The notes under the pieces are model-generated. The model ran no database searches, was not told the DNA's origin, and saw only the letters and a program-made list of their open reading frames with translations. The position numbers were made by a program, and so were the translations under genes. From positions 1-37,422 of the forward strand of contig CACZWQ010000003.1 in NCBI GenBank assembly GCA_902784855.1: DNA of 37,422 nucleotides. The letters are read 5' to 3'. The stretch comes from an uncultured Ruminococcus sp. (GTDB lineage Bacteria; Bacillota; Clostridia; Oscillospirales; Acutalibacteraceae). Shown piece by piece: positions 15,900-24,292 of this stretch; the first letter of the stretch is position 1; the number at the start of each line of letters is the position of its first letter.

Positions 15900-16386
15900 A
15901 CCGGATGACCTCCCACGCGCGGTAAAGCCGCTCCATCGACCACGCGGCGTTGGCGGGGCTGGTAGAGGGCAGCTTCTGCGCGGGGATGCCGGTCTGCGGC
16001 AGGATGTATTTTTGATACAGGCGAAAAGAGGTCGCGCCGTTGCAATAGATCCTGTCCACACAGCTGTGTTGCAGGATCACCCGCAGGTCGTTGGGCACGA
16101 CGTTGCAGATCGAGCTGTCAGACGAGCCCGTGACCGTGCAGGAGCGGATTGTGTCCCACAGCGCGAGATGATGGCGCAAAACCAGCACCCGCTTTTCCTC
16201 TATGGTCACAGGGGTCTCCTCGTCAAAGAGGAGCGCCAGCAGCTTCCAGAAGCGGTTTTGCGGGTGGCCGTAAAAGAACTGCGCCTCGCGGGACTTCACC
16301 GACGGAAAGCTGCCGAGGATGAGCACGCGCGACTGCGCGTCAAAGAGCGGCGGGATCGGATGGACAAGCGTCTGTGTCTCAGCCAT
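15898..16386 (-). CDS. Hypoxanthine-DNA (deoxyinosine) glycosylase, UDG superfamily
   Basis: A 162-residue base-excision repair enzyme of the uracil-DNA glycosylase superfamily, closest to the family 6 hypoxanthine-DNA glycosylases (TIGR04274 type). It removes deaminated adenine (hypoxanthine) from DNA. The first active-site motif is LILGSFPSVKS, followed by the AQFFYGHPQNRFW substrate pocket. The central part includes ALWDTIRSC, and the second motif is LPSTSPANA near residues 140-150. The start overlaps the end of the DUF5662 gene by 8 bp, which implies coupled translation. lexA is nearby but faces another transcript, and no SOS box was seen here. Confidence 0.9.
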   Translation of the reverse strand: MAETQTLVHPIPPLFDAQSRVLILGSFPSVKSREAQFFYGHPQNRFWKLLALLFDEETPVTIEEKRVLVLRHHLALWDTIRSCTVTGSSDSSICNVVPNDLRVILQHSCVDRIYCNGATSFRLYQKYILPQTGIPAQKLPSTSPANAAWSMERLYRAWEVIR

Positions 16387-16918
16387 GGCGGCGCTCCTTT
16401 AAAAGGCTGCGGATATAGGCAAAGGTCTTTTCTTCGCCCTCGTCGCGCAGCATTTCCAGCAGCTCATTGAGCAGCGCCTCGGTCTTTTCGTGCATGCGGT
16501 GCTTGCCCTTGATGCGCAGAAAATAGGTGTAGGGGGCTTCGTCGGTGTACTGCGCGCCTTTATAGATCTTGCTCGCGGCGACGCGGTCGCAGAACATCTC
16601 GATCACATAGTTGAGCGGCATCTCCACCGGCTCGGGGCGGCGCGTCTTGGGATTATAGTCGTTCCAGTATTCGTAGTGGTGGCGGTTCCTGCCCTTGTGG
16701 TGCAGCCATGCGCGCGAACAGCCGAACAGCTCGCGCTCCTTTTCGTTGGGGCTGCGGTCTCCCTGATAATACAGCGCGCCCGGGATAAACTCGGTGGGAC
16801 TGTACTTGGACAGATCGTGCCGCAAGCCCTGCCAAAGGATGCCCGCCTTGGCGCAGTGGGCGATGACCCGGTGACGGTGCTTTGTGATTGTCTGAAAATG
16901 CTTGATCGGATGTGCCAT
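16379..16918 (-). CDS. DUF5662 family protein
   Basis: A 179-residue protein that starts MAHPIKHFQTITKHRHRV and carries LRHDLSKYSPTEF (about residues 32-44) and a histidine-rich patch HHKGRNRHHYEYWNDY, both typical of the DUF5662 family found in bacteria and phages. The conserved His/Asp residues suggest a metal-dependent, HD-like hydrolase fold (inference); no activity is known to me. The ATG at 16918 has GGAGG 8 bases upstream. It is the first gene of a two-gene operon with a DNA glycosylase, so a nucleotide or DNA-repair role is possible. Confidence 0.85.
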   Translation of the reverse strand: MAHPIKHFQTITKHRHRVIAHCAKAGILWQGLRHDLSKYSPTEFIPGALYYQGDRSPNEKERELFGCSRAWLHHKGRNRHHYEYWNDYNPKTRRPEPVEMPLNYVIEMFCDRVAASKIYKGAQYTDEAPYTYFLRIKGKHRMHEKTEALLNELLEMLRDEGEEKTFAYIRSLLKERRHG

Positions 16919-16937
16919 TGACTTCGCCTCCGTTTTC

Positions 16938-16966
16938 AGTATACCATAAAATATCTCAAATGACAA
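16938..16966 (-). promoter_or_regulatory. Promoter of the DUF5662/glycosylase operon
   Basis: TTGTCA (16966-16961) and TATACT (16943-16938) with a 17-bp spacer, 20 bp before the start codon. Confidence 0.7.
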
Positions 16967-16995
16967 TTTGTTTGCTAAAAAAATCATGAAAACAC

Positions 16996-17024
16996 TTGCC
17001 AAAACCCACCGAAAAGGCTATAAT
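16996..17024 (+). promoter_or_regulatory. Promoter of the L,D-transpeptidase gene
   Basis: TTGCCA (16996-17001) and perfect TATAAT (17019-17024) with a 17-bp spacer. The 5' leader is about 100 nt long and AT-rich. Confidence 0.75.
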
Positions 17025-17129
17025 AGAACTGAATGTTAAAAAACTGTAATTTTTGCAAGTTACTTGATGACAAATTGATAACATTCGTTCATTTTTATGA
17101 AATATTTATCGGATGAAGGAGGGATTTTG

Positions 17130-18317
17130 TTGAAACGCACCACAGCAGCCATCATCTGTATGCTGATCGTGCTGGGCGGTTTAGTCGGCATGCTGCTGTT
17201 TCAAAACACCATCTCCCCCGCCACAAGCGAAGGCGCCGCAGATCCTGCGCGGCGCGTGGATAAAGAAGAGGTCACCCTGGCGCAGGGGCACGCGCTGGTC
17301 ATCCCGCTGGATTTGGGCGCAGAGGAATCGCCGCTCTCGGAATGGAGCAGCAGCGACCCCGCCGTCGTCTCCGTTGACAACGGCGGCAGGATCGACGCCG
17401 TCAAGCAGGGCAGCGCCACCGTCAGCGCCAAGTTTTCAGACGGGCAGAGCTACACCTGTCAGATCAACGTCTCCTCCCCCAAGGAGGAAGAGGAGGTCGA
17501 CCGCTTCACCACGGCGATCCTCGCCAATCAGGAGCTTGCGCAAAAGAATGTGCAAAACAAGGCGGACGGAAAAACGGAGATGCATCCCTATCGGCTGCAC
17601 GTCAACCGCCGCATGAACTGCGTGACCGTCTATACCTACGGCAGCGACAACAAATACACCGTTCCCGTGCGCGCCATGACCTGCTCCTGCGGCAAGGATG
17701 GCCGCACCATCACGGGACTGTACAACATCTACACCCACAACGAGTGGCAGTTTTTGGAGGGCGACGTGTTCGGACAGTACGCCAGCGCCATCGCGGGCGA
17801 CTTTTTGTTCCACAGTGTCCCCTACCGCGACCTTTCCAAGGAAACGCTGATGGTGGACGAGTACAACCGCCTCGGCGAAGCGGCTTCCATGGGCTGTATC
17901 CGCATGGCGGTGGGCGACTGCCGCTGGATCTATGACAACTGCGAAAACGGCACCATTGTCGTGCTCTTTGACAGCAATACACCCGGTCCGCTCGGCAAGC
18001 CGGAATCCATTCGGATCTCCGACCCCAAATGCCATTGGGATCCCACCGACCGCGACCCGAACAACCCGTACAACAAGGCTTTCCCGAAGATCAGCGGCGT
18101 CAAGGATCAGACCGTGCCGCGCGGCAGCGGCTACCGCATGACCGACGGCGTCACGGCGATCGACAGCTGCGGCAACGATATGACGGACAAGCTGGAAATC
18201 ATCGGCAACGTCAACACCGACCGCTCGGGCGTCTACAAGGTGACCTACCGCGCCACCGACGCCCTGCACCGCGTCACCGAGGAGGAGGCGACGGTCACAG
18301 TAAAAGAGACTGCATAG
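17130..18317 (+). CDS. L,D-transpeptidase (YkuD) with Ig-like domains
   Basis: A 395-residue cell-surface enzyme likely to form or trim peptidoglycan cross-links. An N-terminal membrane anchor or uncleaved signal (about residues 7-26) is followed by a BIG2-like Ig domain (about 45-120: VDNGGRIDAVKQGSATVSAKF). Next come the YkuD catalytic domain (about 145-290) with H228 (FHSVPY) and C256 in ASMGCIRM, and a C-terminal Ig-like domain starting PKISGVKDQTV. The common SHGC motif reads SMGC here; the catalytic Cys is kept. The TTG at 17130 was taken as start, since AGGAGGG is 6 bases upstream. An ATG at 17097 precedes the ribosome site and is unlikely. It is transcribed alone. Confidence 0.9.
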   Translation: MKRTTAAIICMLIVLGGLVGMLLFQNTISPATSEGAADPARRVDKEEVTLAQGHALVIPLDLGAEESPLSEWSSSDPAVVSVDNGGRIDAVKQGSATVSAKFSDGQSYTCQINVSSPKEEEEVDRFTTAILANQELAQKNVQNKADGKTEMHPYRLHVNRRMNCVTVYTYGSDNKYTVPVRAMTCSCGKDGRTITGLYNIYTHNEWQFLEGDVFGQYASAIAGDFLFHSVPYRDLSKETLMVDEYNRLGEAASMGCIRMAVGDCRWIYDNCENGTIVVLFDSNTPGPLGKPESIRISDPKCHWDPTDRDPNNPYNKAFPKISGVKDQTVPRGSGYRMTDGVTAIDSCGNDMTDKLEIIGNVNTDRSGVYKVTYRATDALHRVTEEEATVTVKETA

Positions 18318-18332
18318 TATAACAATGGAAAT

Positions 18333-18377
18333 CGGACAGAAAGAACGCTGAACGCTTCTTTCTGTCCGTTTGTTTTT
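18333..18377 (+). terminator. Terminator of the L,D-transpeptidase gene
   Basis: CGGACAGAAAGAA (18333-18345) pairs with TTCTTTCTGTCCG (18356-18368), followed by TTTGTTTTT. The convergent trpS ends 5 bp later and may share it. Confidence 0.88.
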
Positions 18378-18382
18378 AATAT

Positions 18383-19384
18383 TTATACGATATAGCCGAC
18401 CTTCTTTTTCACCTTGGCGAGCGTTCTGCTGCTGATTTTCAGGGCGATCTCGTCCGCCTTGTGATAGCAGTCCGCCAGATACGCCTTGTCCTTGATCAGC
18501 CGCTCATAGCGCTCGCGGATGGGTCTCAGCTCCTCGATGACCGCTTCTCCCACGGCTGTCTTGAAGTCGCCGTAGCCCTTGCCCGCGAACTCGTTCTCGA
18601 TCTGCTCCATGGTCTTGCCGGTCACGGCGCCGTAGATCGTCATCAGGTTGTTGACGCCGTCCTTGCCCTCGGCAAAGCGGACGCAGGCGTCGCTGTCGGT
18701 CACCGCGCGGCGGAACTTCTTCATGATGACCTCGGGCGGGTCGAGCAGGTGCACGCAGCCGTTGACGTTCTCGTCGGACTTGCTCATCTTGTTGAGCGGG
18801 TTTTGCAGGCTCATGACGCGCGCGCCGTTTTGAGGGATGAAGCCCTCGGGGATCTTGAACACCTCGCCGTACAGCCCGTTGAAGCGGCGGGCGACGTCGC
18901 AGGTCAGCTCGATATGCTGCTTCTGGTCGGCGCCGACGGGCACCTTGTCGGTCTGATAGAGCAGGATATCGCCCGCCATCAGCGACGGATAGGTGAACAG
19001 ACCTGCATTGATGTTGTCGGCGTGCTTGGCGCTCTTGTCCTTGAACTGCGTCATGCGGCTCAGCTCGCCGAACTGGGTGTAGCAATTGAGGATCCATGCG
19101 ATCTCCGCGTGGGTGTGCACATGGCTCTGGATGAAGAAAATGCTCTTTTCGGGGTCGATGCCGCACGCCATGATCGAGGCGTAGGCGTCGAGGATGTTGC
19201 GGCGGAACTGCGCCGGCTCCTGACGGACGGTGATGGTGTGCAGGTCGGCGAGCGCGTAAATACAGTTGTATTCCTCCTGCATGCTCACCCAGTTGCGCAC
19301 CGCGCCGAGGTAGTTGCCGAGGGTGATGGTGCCGCTGGGCTGGATGGCGCTGAACACCACCTGCTTTTTCTCAGTGTTTTCCAT
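18383..19384 (-). CDS. trpS: Tryptophan--tRNA ligase
   Basis: A 333-residue class I aminoacyl-tRNA synthetase. The HIGH-type motif is TLGN (residues 21-24, in QPSGTITLGNYLGA) and the second signature is KMSKS in PLNKMSKSDENV near residue 200. Tryptophan-binding elements such as PVGADQKQHIELT are present and length is typical. The ATG at 19384 lies 15 bp after the aminotransferase stop codon, so the pair is an operon. No T-box was seen ahead of either gene, in contrast to the TrpB2-like gene. Confidence 0.97.
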   Translation of the reverse strand: MENTEKKQVVFSAIQPSGTITLGNYLGAVRNWVSMQEEYNCIYALADLHTITVRQEPAQFRRNILDAYASIMACGIDPEKSIFFIQSHVHTHAEIAWILNCYTQFGELSRMTQFKDKSAKHADNINAGLFTYPSLMAGDILLYQTDKVPVGADQKQHIELTCDVARRFNGLYGEVFKIPEGFIPQNGARVMSLQNPLNKMSKSDENVNGCVHLLDPPEVIMKKFRRAVTDSDACVRFAEGKDGVNNLMTIYGAVTGKTMEQIENEFAGKGYGDFKTAVGEAVIEELRPIRERYERLIKDKAYLADCYHKADEIALKISSRTLAKVKKKVGYIV

Positions 19385-19399
19385 GGTCGTTGTCTCCTG

Positions 19400-20584
19400 T
19401 TATTTTGAATTCGCCAGCTCGCCCAGAATGCGGATGCCCTTCTCGAGCTGCTCGTCGGTCGGGGTGGTGAAGTTGATGCGGAAGCTGTGGCATTCCTCGT
19501 TTTCGTCGGTCAAAAAGGCGTTGCCGGGGACGACGCAGACCTTGTTGAGCACCGCTTCCTTGCAGAAGGCGGGCATATCCATATCCTCGGGCAGGTCGCA
19601 CCAGATGAACAGACCGCCGTCGATCTTGTGATAGGTGATGACGGGAGCGCAGTATTTGTCGAGCAGTCCCATGCAGAACTGCGCCTTCTTGGCGTAGATG
19701 CCGCGCAGCATTTGCAGGTGCGCATTGAAATCGTACTTGGTGATGAACTCGTCACAGACGACCTGCGACCAGATGTTGGTGTGGACGTCGTTGCCCTGCT
19801 TGCAGACGACCAGCTTCTGGAAGATGGGCTTGGGCGCGATGGTGTAAGCGACGCGCATGCCCGGGGAGATCACCTTGGAGAAGGAGCCGGCATAGATGAC
19901 GATGCCGTCGGTGTCAAAGCTCTTGATATTGGGCAGGGACTCGCCGCTGTAGCGCAGATCGCCGTAGGGGTTGTCCTCGAGGATCAGCACGCCGTACTGC
20001 TTAGCAAGCGCGTACATTCTCCTGCGCTTTTCCAAGCTCATGGTCACGCCCGAGGGGTTCTGGAAATTCGGGATGGTATAAATGAATTTGGCGTTGGGGT
20101 TGGCTTTCAGCTTTTCCTCCAGCTCGGTCATGCTCATGCCGTCGTGCTCGACGGTCACGCCCACCAGCTTGGCGTTGTAGCTGCGGAAGGTGTTCAGCGA
20201 GCCGATGAAGGAAGGCGCCTCCGTGATCACGACCTCGCCCTCGTTGACGAGCGCCTTGGTGCAGAGGTCCATGATCTGCTGCGCGCCGGTGGTGATCAGG
20301 ATGTCGTCATTGTCGCTGCCCGTGTTGTGCTCGCGCTTCATGTAGTCGAGCATGTGGCGGCGCAGGGGCGCATAGCCCTCGGTCACGCTGTACTGCAAAA
20401 CGGAGATGGGGTCCTCGCGCAGCACGCGCGCGGATATCTCGGCGATCGCTTCGACGGGGAACGCGTCGGGCGAGGGATTGCCGGCGGAAAGCGACACCAC
20501 GCTCGGGTCGGCGGCGTATTTGAAGATCTCGCGGATCGCGCTGGGCTTCAAATTGGAAACCCTGTCGGAAAATTTGTATTCCAT
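19400..20584 (-). CDS. PLP-dependent aminotransferase, class I/II (LysN-like)
   Basis: A 394-residue fold-type I PLP enzyme related to 2-aminoadipate/aromatic aminotransferases of the LysN group. The PLP pocket is complete: SLSAGNPSPD at the N-terminus, NPSG (176-179), D204 in LEDNPYG, the Schiff-base lysine K237 in SFSKVISPGMR, and a late Arg (FRINFTTP) for the substrate carboxylate. The MocR-type HTH domain is absent, so this is an enzyme and not a regulator. The exact amino donor cannot be told. It is first in the operon with trpS, which would fit a role with aromatic amino acids (inference). Confidence 0.9.
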   Translation of the reverse strand: MEYKFSDRVSNLKPSAIREIFKYAADPSVVSLSAGNPSPDAFPVEAIAEISARVLREDPISVLQYSVTEGYAPLRRHMLDYMKREHNTGSDNDDILITTGAQQIMDLCTKALVNEGEVVITEAPSFIGSLNTFRSYNAKLVGVTVEHDGMSMTELEEKLKANPNAKFIYTIPNFQNPSGVTMSLEKRRRMYALAKQYGVLILEDNPYGDLRYSGESLPNIKSFDTDGIVIYAGSFSKVISPGMRVAYTIAPKPIFQKLVVCKQGNDVHTNIWSQVVCDEFITKYDFNAHLQMLRGIYAKKAQFCMGLLDKYCAPVITYHKIDGGLFIWCDLPEDMDMPAFCKEAVLNKVCVVPGNAFLTDENEECHSFRINFTTPTDEQLEKGIRILGELANSK

Positions 20585-20623
20585 GATGCATACCTCTTTT
20601 TTCTAAAAAATCGCTCGTTTCCT

Positions 20624-20652
20624 ATTGTAGCACGTTTGCCCGCTTTGCGCAA
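20624..20652 (-). promoter_or_regulatory. Promoter of the aminotransferase-trpS operon
   Basis: TTGCGC (20652-20647) and TACAAT (20629-20624) with a 17-bp spacer, 40 bp before the start codon. Confidence 0.65.
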
Positions 20653-20689
20653 GTCGGAAAAGGGAAATAAATCGAAAAAGCCCGAAGGC

Positions 20690-20718
20690 TTGAAAAAACG
20701 GGTGCGATGTGCTATGAT
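20690..20718 (+). promoter_or_regulatory. Promoter of the TetR-type regulator gene
   Basis: TTGAAA (20690-20695) and TATGAT (20713-20718) with a 17-bp spacer, about 70 bp before the ATG. Confidence 0.65.
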
Positions 20719-20790
20719 GGTCACAGCAAACCGCCGTGTCATCGCGGCAGCGGGAACAGGCTTCCCCAATATCAATAAGGATGTGAGAGG

Positions 20791-21372
20791 ATGGCGGAAA
20801 AGAAACCGAATCGCCGCGCCCTGAAAACAAGGAAAGCGATTTTTGAGGGGCTGGCAGAGCTGTTGTGTGAAAAAGAGCTGCCGCGCATCACCGTCAATGA
20901 GCTGACCGAAAAGGCGGATATCCACCGCGCGACCTTCTACAAGCATTTTTTGGATATCTACGACGTTTACGAGAAGCTGGAAATGACCATATTAAGCGAT
21001 ATCGGGCTGATCATGACCTCGCATGACGGGAAAGCCCCGCTTGCCCTGTACACCGATATCCTGACCTATGTCAAGGCGCACCCGCAGTATTTCGGGATGA
21101 TATGCAGCCCCCACAACACAAGCGGTCTCTATCAAAAGCTGCTGAAAATGTTCATCGGCGTCAAGCGCATGATCACGCAGGAGCGGCTGCACACCGAGCA
21201 GCTCGACAGCGCGGCGCTGAGCGTAATCCGCTACCACGCCAACGGGTGCTTCGCGGTGATTGCCGACTGGGTGCTCCATGACTTCGGGCAGCCGGAGGAA
21301 TTTATCATCCGCACCCTGTCCGGGCTCGACGAGAGCGCGCACGCCTATTTGCAAAAATTGATCCGATCATAA
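20791..21372 (+). CDS. TetR/AcrR family transcriptional regulator
   Basis: A 193-residue regulator. The N-terminal TetR helix-turn-helix (about residues 10-58) reads TRKAIFEGLAELLCEK, then ITVNELTEKADIHRATFYKHF, with the usual YxHF end. The C-terminal ligand domain (about 75-190) has the DhaS-like/TetR_C layout with an IRYHANGCFAVIADWVL helix. The ligand is unknown. The ATG at 20791 has AAGG about 10 bases upstream and the immediate bases are AGAGG. It is divergent from the aminotransferase-trpS operon and could act on it, although no clear operator was seen. Confidence 0.87.
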   Translation: MAEKKPNRRALKTRKAIFEGLAELLCEKELPRITVNELTEKADIHRATFYKHFLDIYDVYEKLEMTILSDIGLIMTSHDGKAPLALYTDILTYVKAHPQYFGMICSPHNTSGLYQKLLKMFIGVKRMITQERLHTEQLDSAALSVIRYHANGCFAVIADWVLHDFGQPEEFIIRTLSGLDESAHAYLQKLIRS

Positions 21373-21378
21373 CGCCGA

Positions 21379-21417
21379 CGGCGGCACAGCATGAAGCTGT
21401 GCCGCCGTTTTCGTTTT
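21379..21417 (+). terminator. Terminator of the TetR-type gene
   Basis: CGGCGGCACAGC (21379-21390) and GCTGTGCCGCCG (21396-21407) form a perfect 12-bp stem with a 5-nt loop, then TTTTCGTTTT. Confidence 0.9.
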
Positions 21418-21463
21418 CATTTACGCTCGACTTCGCATTCGGCATTCCCGTCTCTCCTCAGCT

Positions 21464-21655
21464 TTGGGGGATGAAACCGAAAATGATGTCGGAGGAAAGC
21501 TTTTCATATTCCCAGTCGTGCATGACTATCCGTATTCCGTGATGGATTATGTCAAGCGCGCCCTGCGGGCAATCGACGAGGACTCAACCCTTTGGAAGCT
21601 TGTGACCGCGCTCTATCGGTATCATCAAGCGGCTGACACCTACTTTGACAGATAA
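21464..21655 (+). pseudogene. Remnant frame resembling the C-terminus of a secreted protein
   Basis: A 63-codon frame ends in PYSVMDYVKRALRAIDED, then LWKLVTALYRYHQAADTYF. The pattern resembles the YAKAVL...LVTAMLxYGAAAQKYF tail common in large surface proteins of Ruminococcaceae (recalled, not searched). It has no good ATG or ribosome site (first usable codon TTG), no upstream domain and it starts just after a terminator, so it is more likely a leftover C-terminal piece than an intact gene. The ribosome site for the next small frame lies at its stop codon. Confidence 0.4.
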
Positions 21656-21665
21656 GGAGAACATT

Positions 21666-21791
21666 ATGACAAATTAGGAACCATACGAAAAGACCGCGCT
21701 TGAAATCATCAGGCTTCAAACTGAGGACAGGATCACGACCTCCTCGTCCAAAGATGACGAGGAGTCCCGATATGAGACATCGAGACTCTGA
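21666..21791 (+). pseudogene. Small YEKP-type peptide gene broken by an amber codon
   Basis: AAGGAG is 7 bases before ATG at 21666. The frame reads MTN, then TAG, then EPYEKTALEIIRLQTEDRIT followed by TSSSKDDEESRYETSRL and TGA at 21791. The part after the TAG resembles short Clostridia peptides of the type YEKPEIEIxxFxTEDVITTSG (recalled family pattern, function unknown). Without TAG at codon 4 it would be a 41-residue protein. Intact start signals with one stop suggest a recent nonsense mutation, or a base error. Confidence 0.45.
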
Positions 21792-22079
21792 TACGAAACG
21801 CAACGAAAAGCTTGTTGCCGTATATCCTATCATCCTCCGAATGAAAGCACCCCCCCCGAAAGCTGCATACAGCTAAGGCGTCAGCATTCCGGCACGCACA
21901 AGCGAAGCCGCTGCCATCACGGCAGCGGCTTCGAAAGCTTTGCTTGAAAAATATCAAAACGGATCGTCTTTCTGTCAAAAACGGGAATCACGGTGCGTGC
22001 AGCCGTTGAAAGCCTGCACATCCGATCAACCGAATACAGCTATGCACAATAGCAAAGTCTTTTTCGTTCAGGCGTCGGG
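21792..22079. other. Gene-free spacer with one perfect hairpin
   Basis: No supported gene was found. GAAGCCGCTGCC (21904-21915) and GGCAGCGGCTTC (21921-21932) form a perfect 12-bp stem with a 5-nt loop but no adjacent T run on either strand. A run of eight C residues lies at 21850-21857. The region may be decayed coding sequence continuous with the remnants to its left. Confidence 0.5.
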
Positions 22080-22460
22080 TCACGCCTGCTCCTGTTTCTT
22101 TTGATAATCCTCCAGCGCTGCCCGGATCGCTTCCTCTGCAAGCACCGAGCAGTGCATTTTGTAGGCGGGCAAGCCGTCGAGCGCCTCGGCGACCGCTTTG
22201 TTGGTGAGCTGCATGGCTTCCTCCACGCGCTGACCCTTGATCAGCTCCGTCGCCATCGAGCTGGACGCGATCGCGCTGGCGCAGCCGAAGGTCTCGAATT
22301 TGACGTCGGTGATGATATCGTCGTCGATCTTCAAATACATTTTCATGATGTCGCCGCATTTTGCGTTGCCGACTTCTCCGACGCCGTCCGCGTCCTCGAT
22401 CACGCCGAGATTGCGCGGCTGCAAAAAATGATCCATCACTTTATCGCTGTATAATGCCAT
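22080..22460 (-). CDS. iscU: Fe-S cluster assembly scaffold, IscU/NifU-like
   Basis: A 126-residue scaffold on which [2Fe-2S] clusters are built with sulfur from the cysteine desulfurase. The three cluster cysteines are C35 (AKCGD), C60 (FGCASA) and C104 (MHCSVLAEEA), and the conserved Asp next to the first (D37) is present. The start MALYSDKVMDHFLQPRN is typical for the NifU-like proteins of Clostridia. It is second in an operon, 12 bp after the desulfurase gene, and is controlled with it by the divergent Rrf2-type regulator (inference). Confidence 0.95.
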   Translation of the reverse strand: MALYSDKVMDHFLQPRNLGVIEDADGVGEVGNAKCGDIMKMYLKIDDDIITDVKFETFGCASAIASSSMATELIKGQRVEEAMQLTNKAVAEALDGLPAYKMHCSVLAEEAIRAALEDYQKKQEQA

Positions 22461-22472
22461 TTTAATATCCTC

Positions 22473-23663
<1,191 letters not shown>

Positions 23664-23705
23664 GATGTCAACTCCTTGGTTTTGATAGCTTTAAGCAACA
23701 CAATT

Positions 23706-23738
23706 ATTATAACCATATTTGCCTACCGTGTCAATAGG
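23706..23738 (-). promoter_or_regulatory. Promoter of the desulfurase-iscU operon with dyad
   Basis: On the minus strand perfect TTGACA (23734-23729) and TATAAT (23711-23706) are 17 bp apart. The -35 box lies inside CCTACCGTGTCAATAGG (23722-23738), whose ends are inverted (CCTA/TAGG), a candidate site for the Rrf2-type protein encoded next door. Confidence 0.75.
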
Positions 23739-23754
23739 TAATTTGAAAAAGGTA

Positions 23755-23784
23755 TTGCTTTTCCTATCTGCCTTGTGTTAGAAT
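23755..23784 (+). promoter_or_regulatory. Promoter of the Rrf2/IscR-type gene
   Basis: TTGCTT (23755-23760) and TAGAAT (23779-23784) with an 18-bp spacer. CCTAT and ATAGG half-sites also flank this spacer, so the gene may regulate itself. Confidence 0.55.
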
Positions 23785-23804
23785 AGGTTAAAAGGAGCGT
23801 GAAA

Positions 23805-24203
23805 ATGATGGTTTCATCGAAAGGACGGTACGCGCTGAGGGTGATGATCGACCTCGCGCGGCAGAACAGCGAAGGCTATGTGCCCCTCAAGGAGATCGCC
23901 GAGCGTCAGGGAATCTCAAAAAAGTATCTGGAGATCATCGCCAAGGAGCTTGTCAGTGCGAAGCTTCTCAAGGGAGTCAGCGGCAAGGGCGGCGGATACA
24001 TGCTTAGCCGCAAGCCCGAGGAATATCCCGTCGGCGAGATATTAGATGTGATGGAAAACTCGATGGCGGTCGTGTCCTGCCTTGAAAACGGCGCAGAGGT
24101 GTGTCCCAGAGCCGCCGAGTGTGACACTCTTCCGATGTGGTCGGAGCTGAACCGGTTGATCCATGATTTTTTATACAGCAAAAAATTATCCGATTTGCTG
24201 TGA
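23805..24203 (+). CDS. Rrf2 family regulator, IscR-like
   Basis: A 132-residue winged-helix regulator. The N-terminus MMVSSKGRYALRVMIDLA and the recognition region ISKKYLEIIAKELV are Rrf2 hallmarks. Three cysteines at C92, C100 and C106 (spacing C-x7-C-x5-C) are placed like the [2Fe-2S] ligands of IscR, so it likely senses the cell's Fe-S state. The ATG at 23805 sits 7 bases after AAAGGAG; a GTG at 23799 is too close to that site. It is divergent from the desulfurase-iscU operon, its probable target. Confidence 0.92.
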   Translation: MMVSSKGRYALRVMIDLARQNSEGYVPLKEIAERQGISKKYLEIIAKELVSAKLLKGVSGKGGGYMLSRKPEEYPVGEILDVMENSMAVVSCLENGAEVCPRAAECDTLPMWSELNRLIHDFLYSKKLSDLL

Positions 24204-24292
24204 AAAAGCGCCGTTACACCGACAGCTTGACCGTCGCGACAAACGCGCACGGATCATGCGGACTTTAATGATATGATTTAGGGTGATTTGAG

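Noticed and set aside
15737-15925. 62-codon plus-strand frame in the lexA/glycosylase gap
   Set aside because: It runs through two hairpins and a terminator, has no ribosome site and has unusual composition.
19385-20650. T-box ahead of trpS or the aminotransferase
   Set aside because: The gap before trpS is 15 bp and the aminotransferase leader is about 35 nt, with no GGTGG core.
21733-22359. Minus-strand frames in and next to the gap beside iscU
   Set aside because: Composition is shadow-like, there are no start signals, and one overlaps iscU in another frame.
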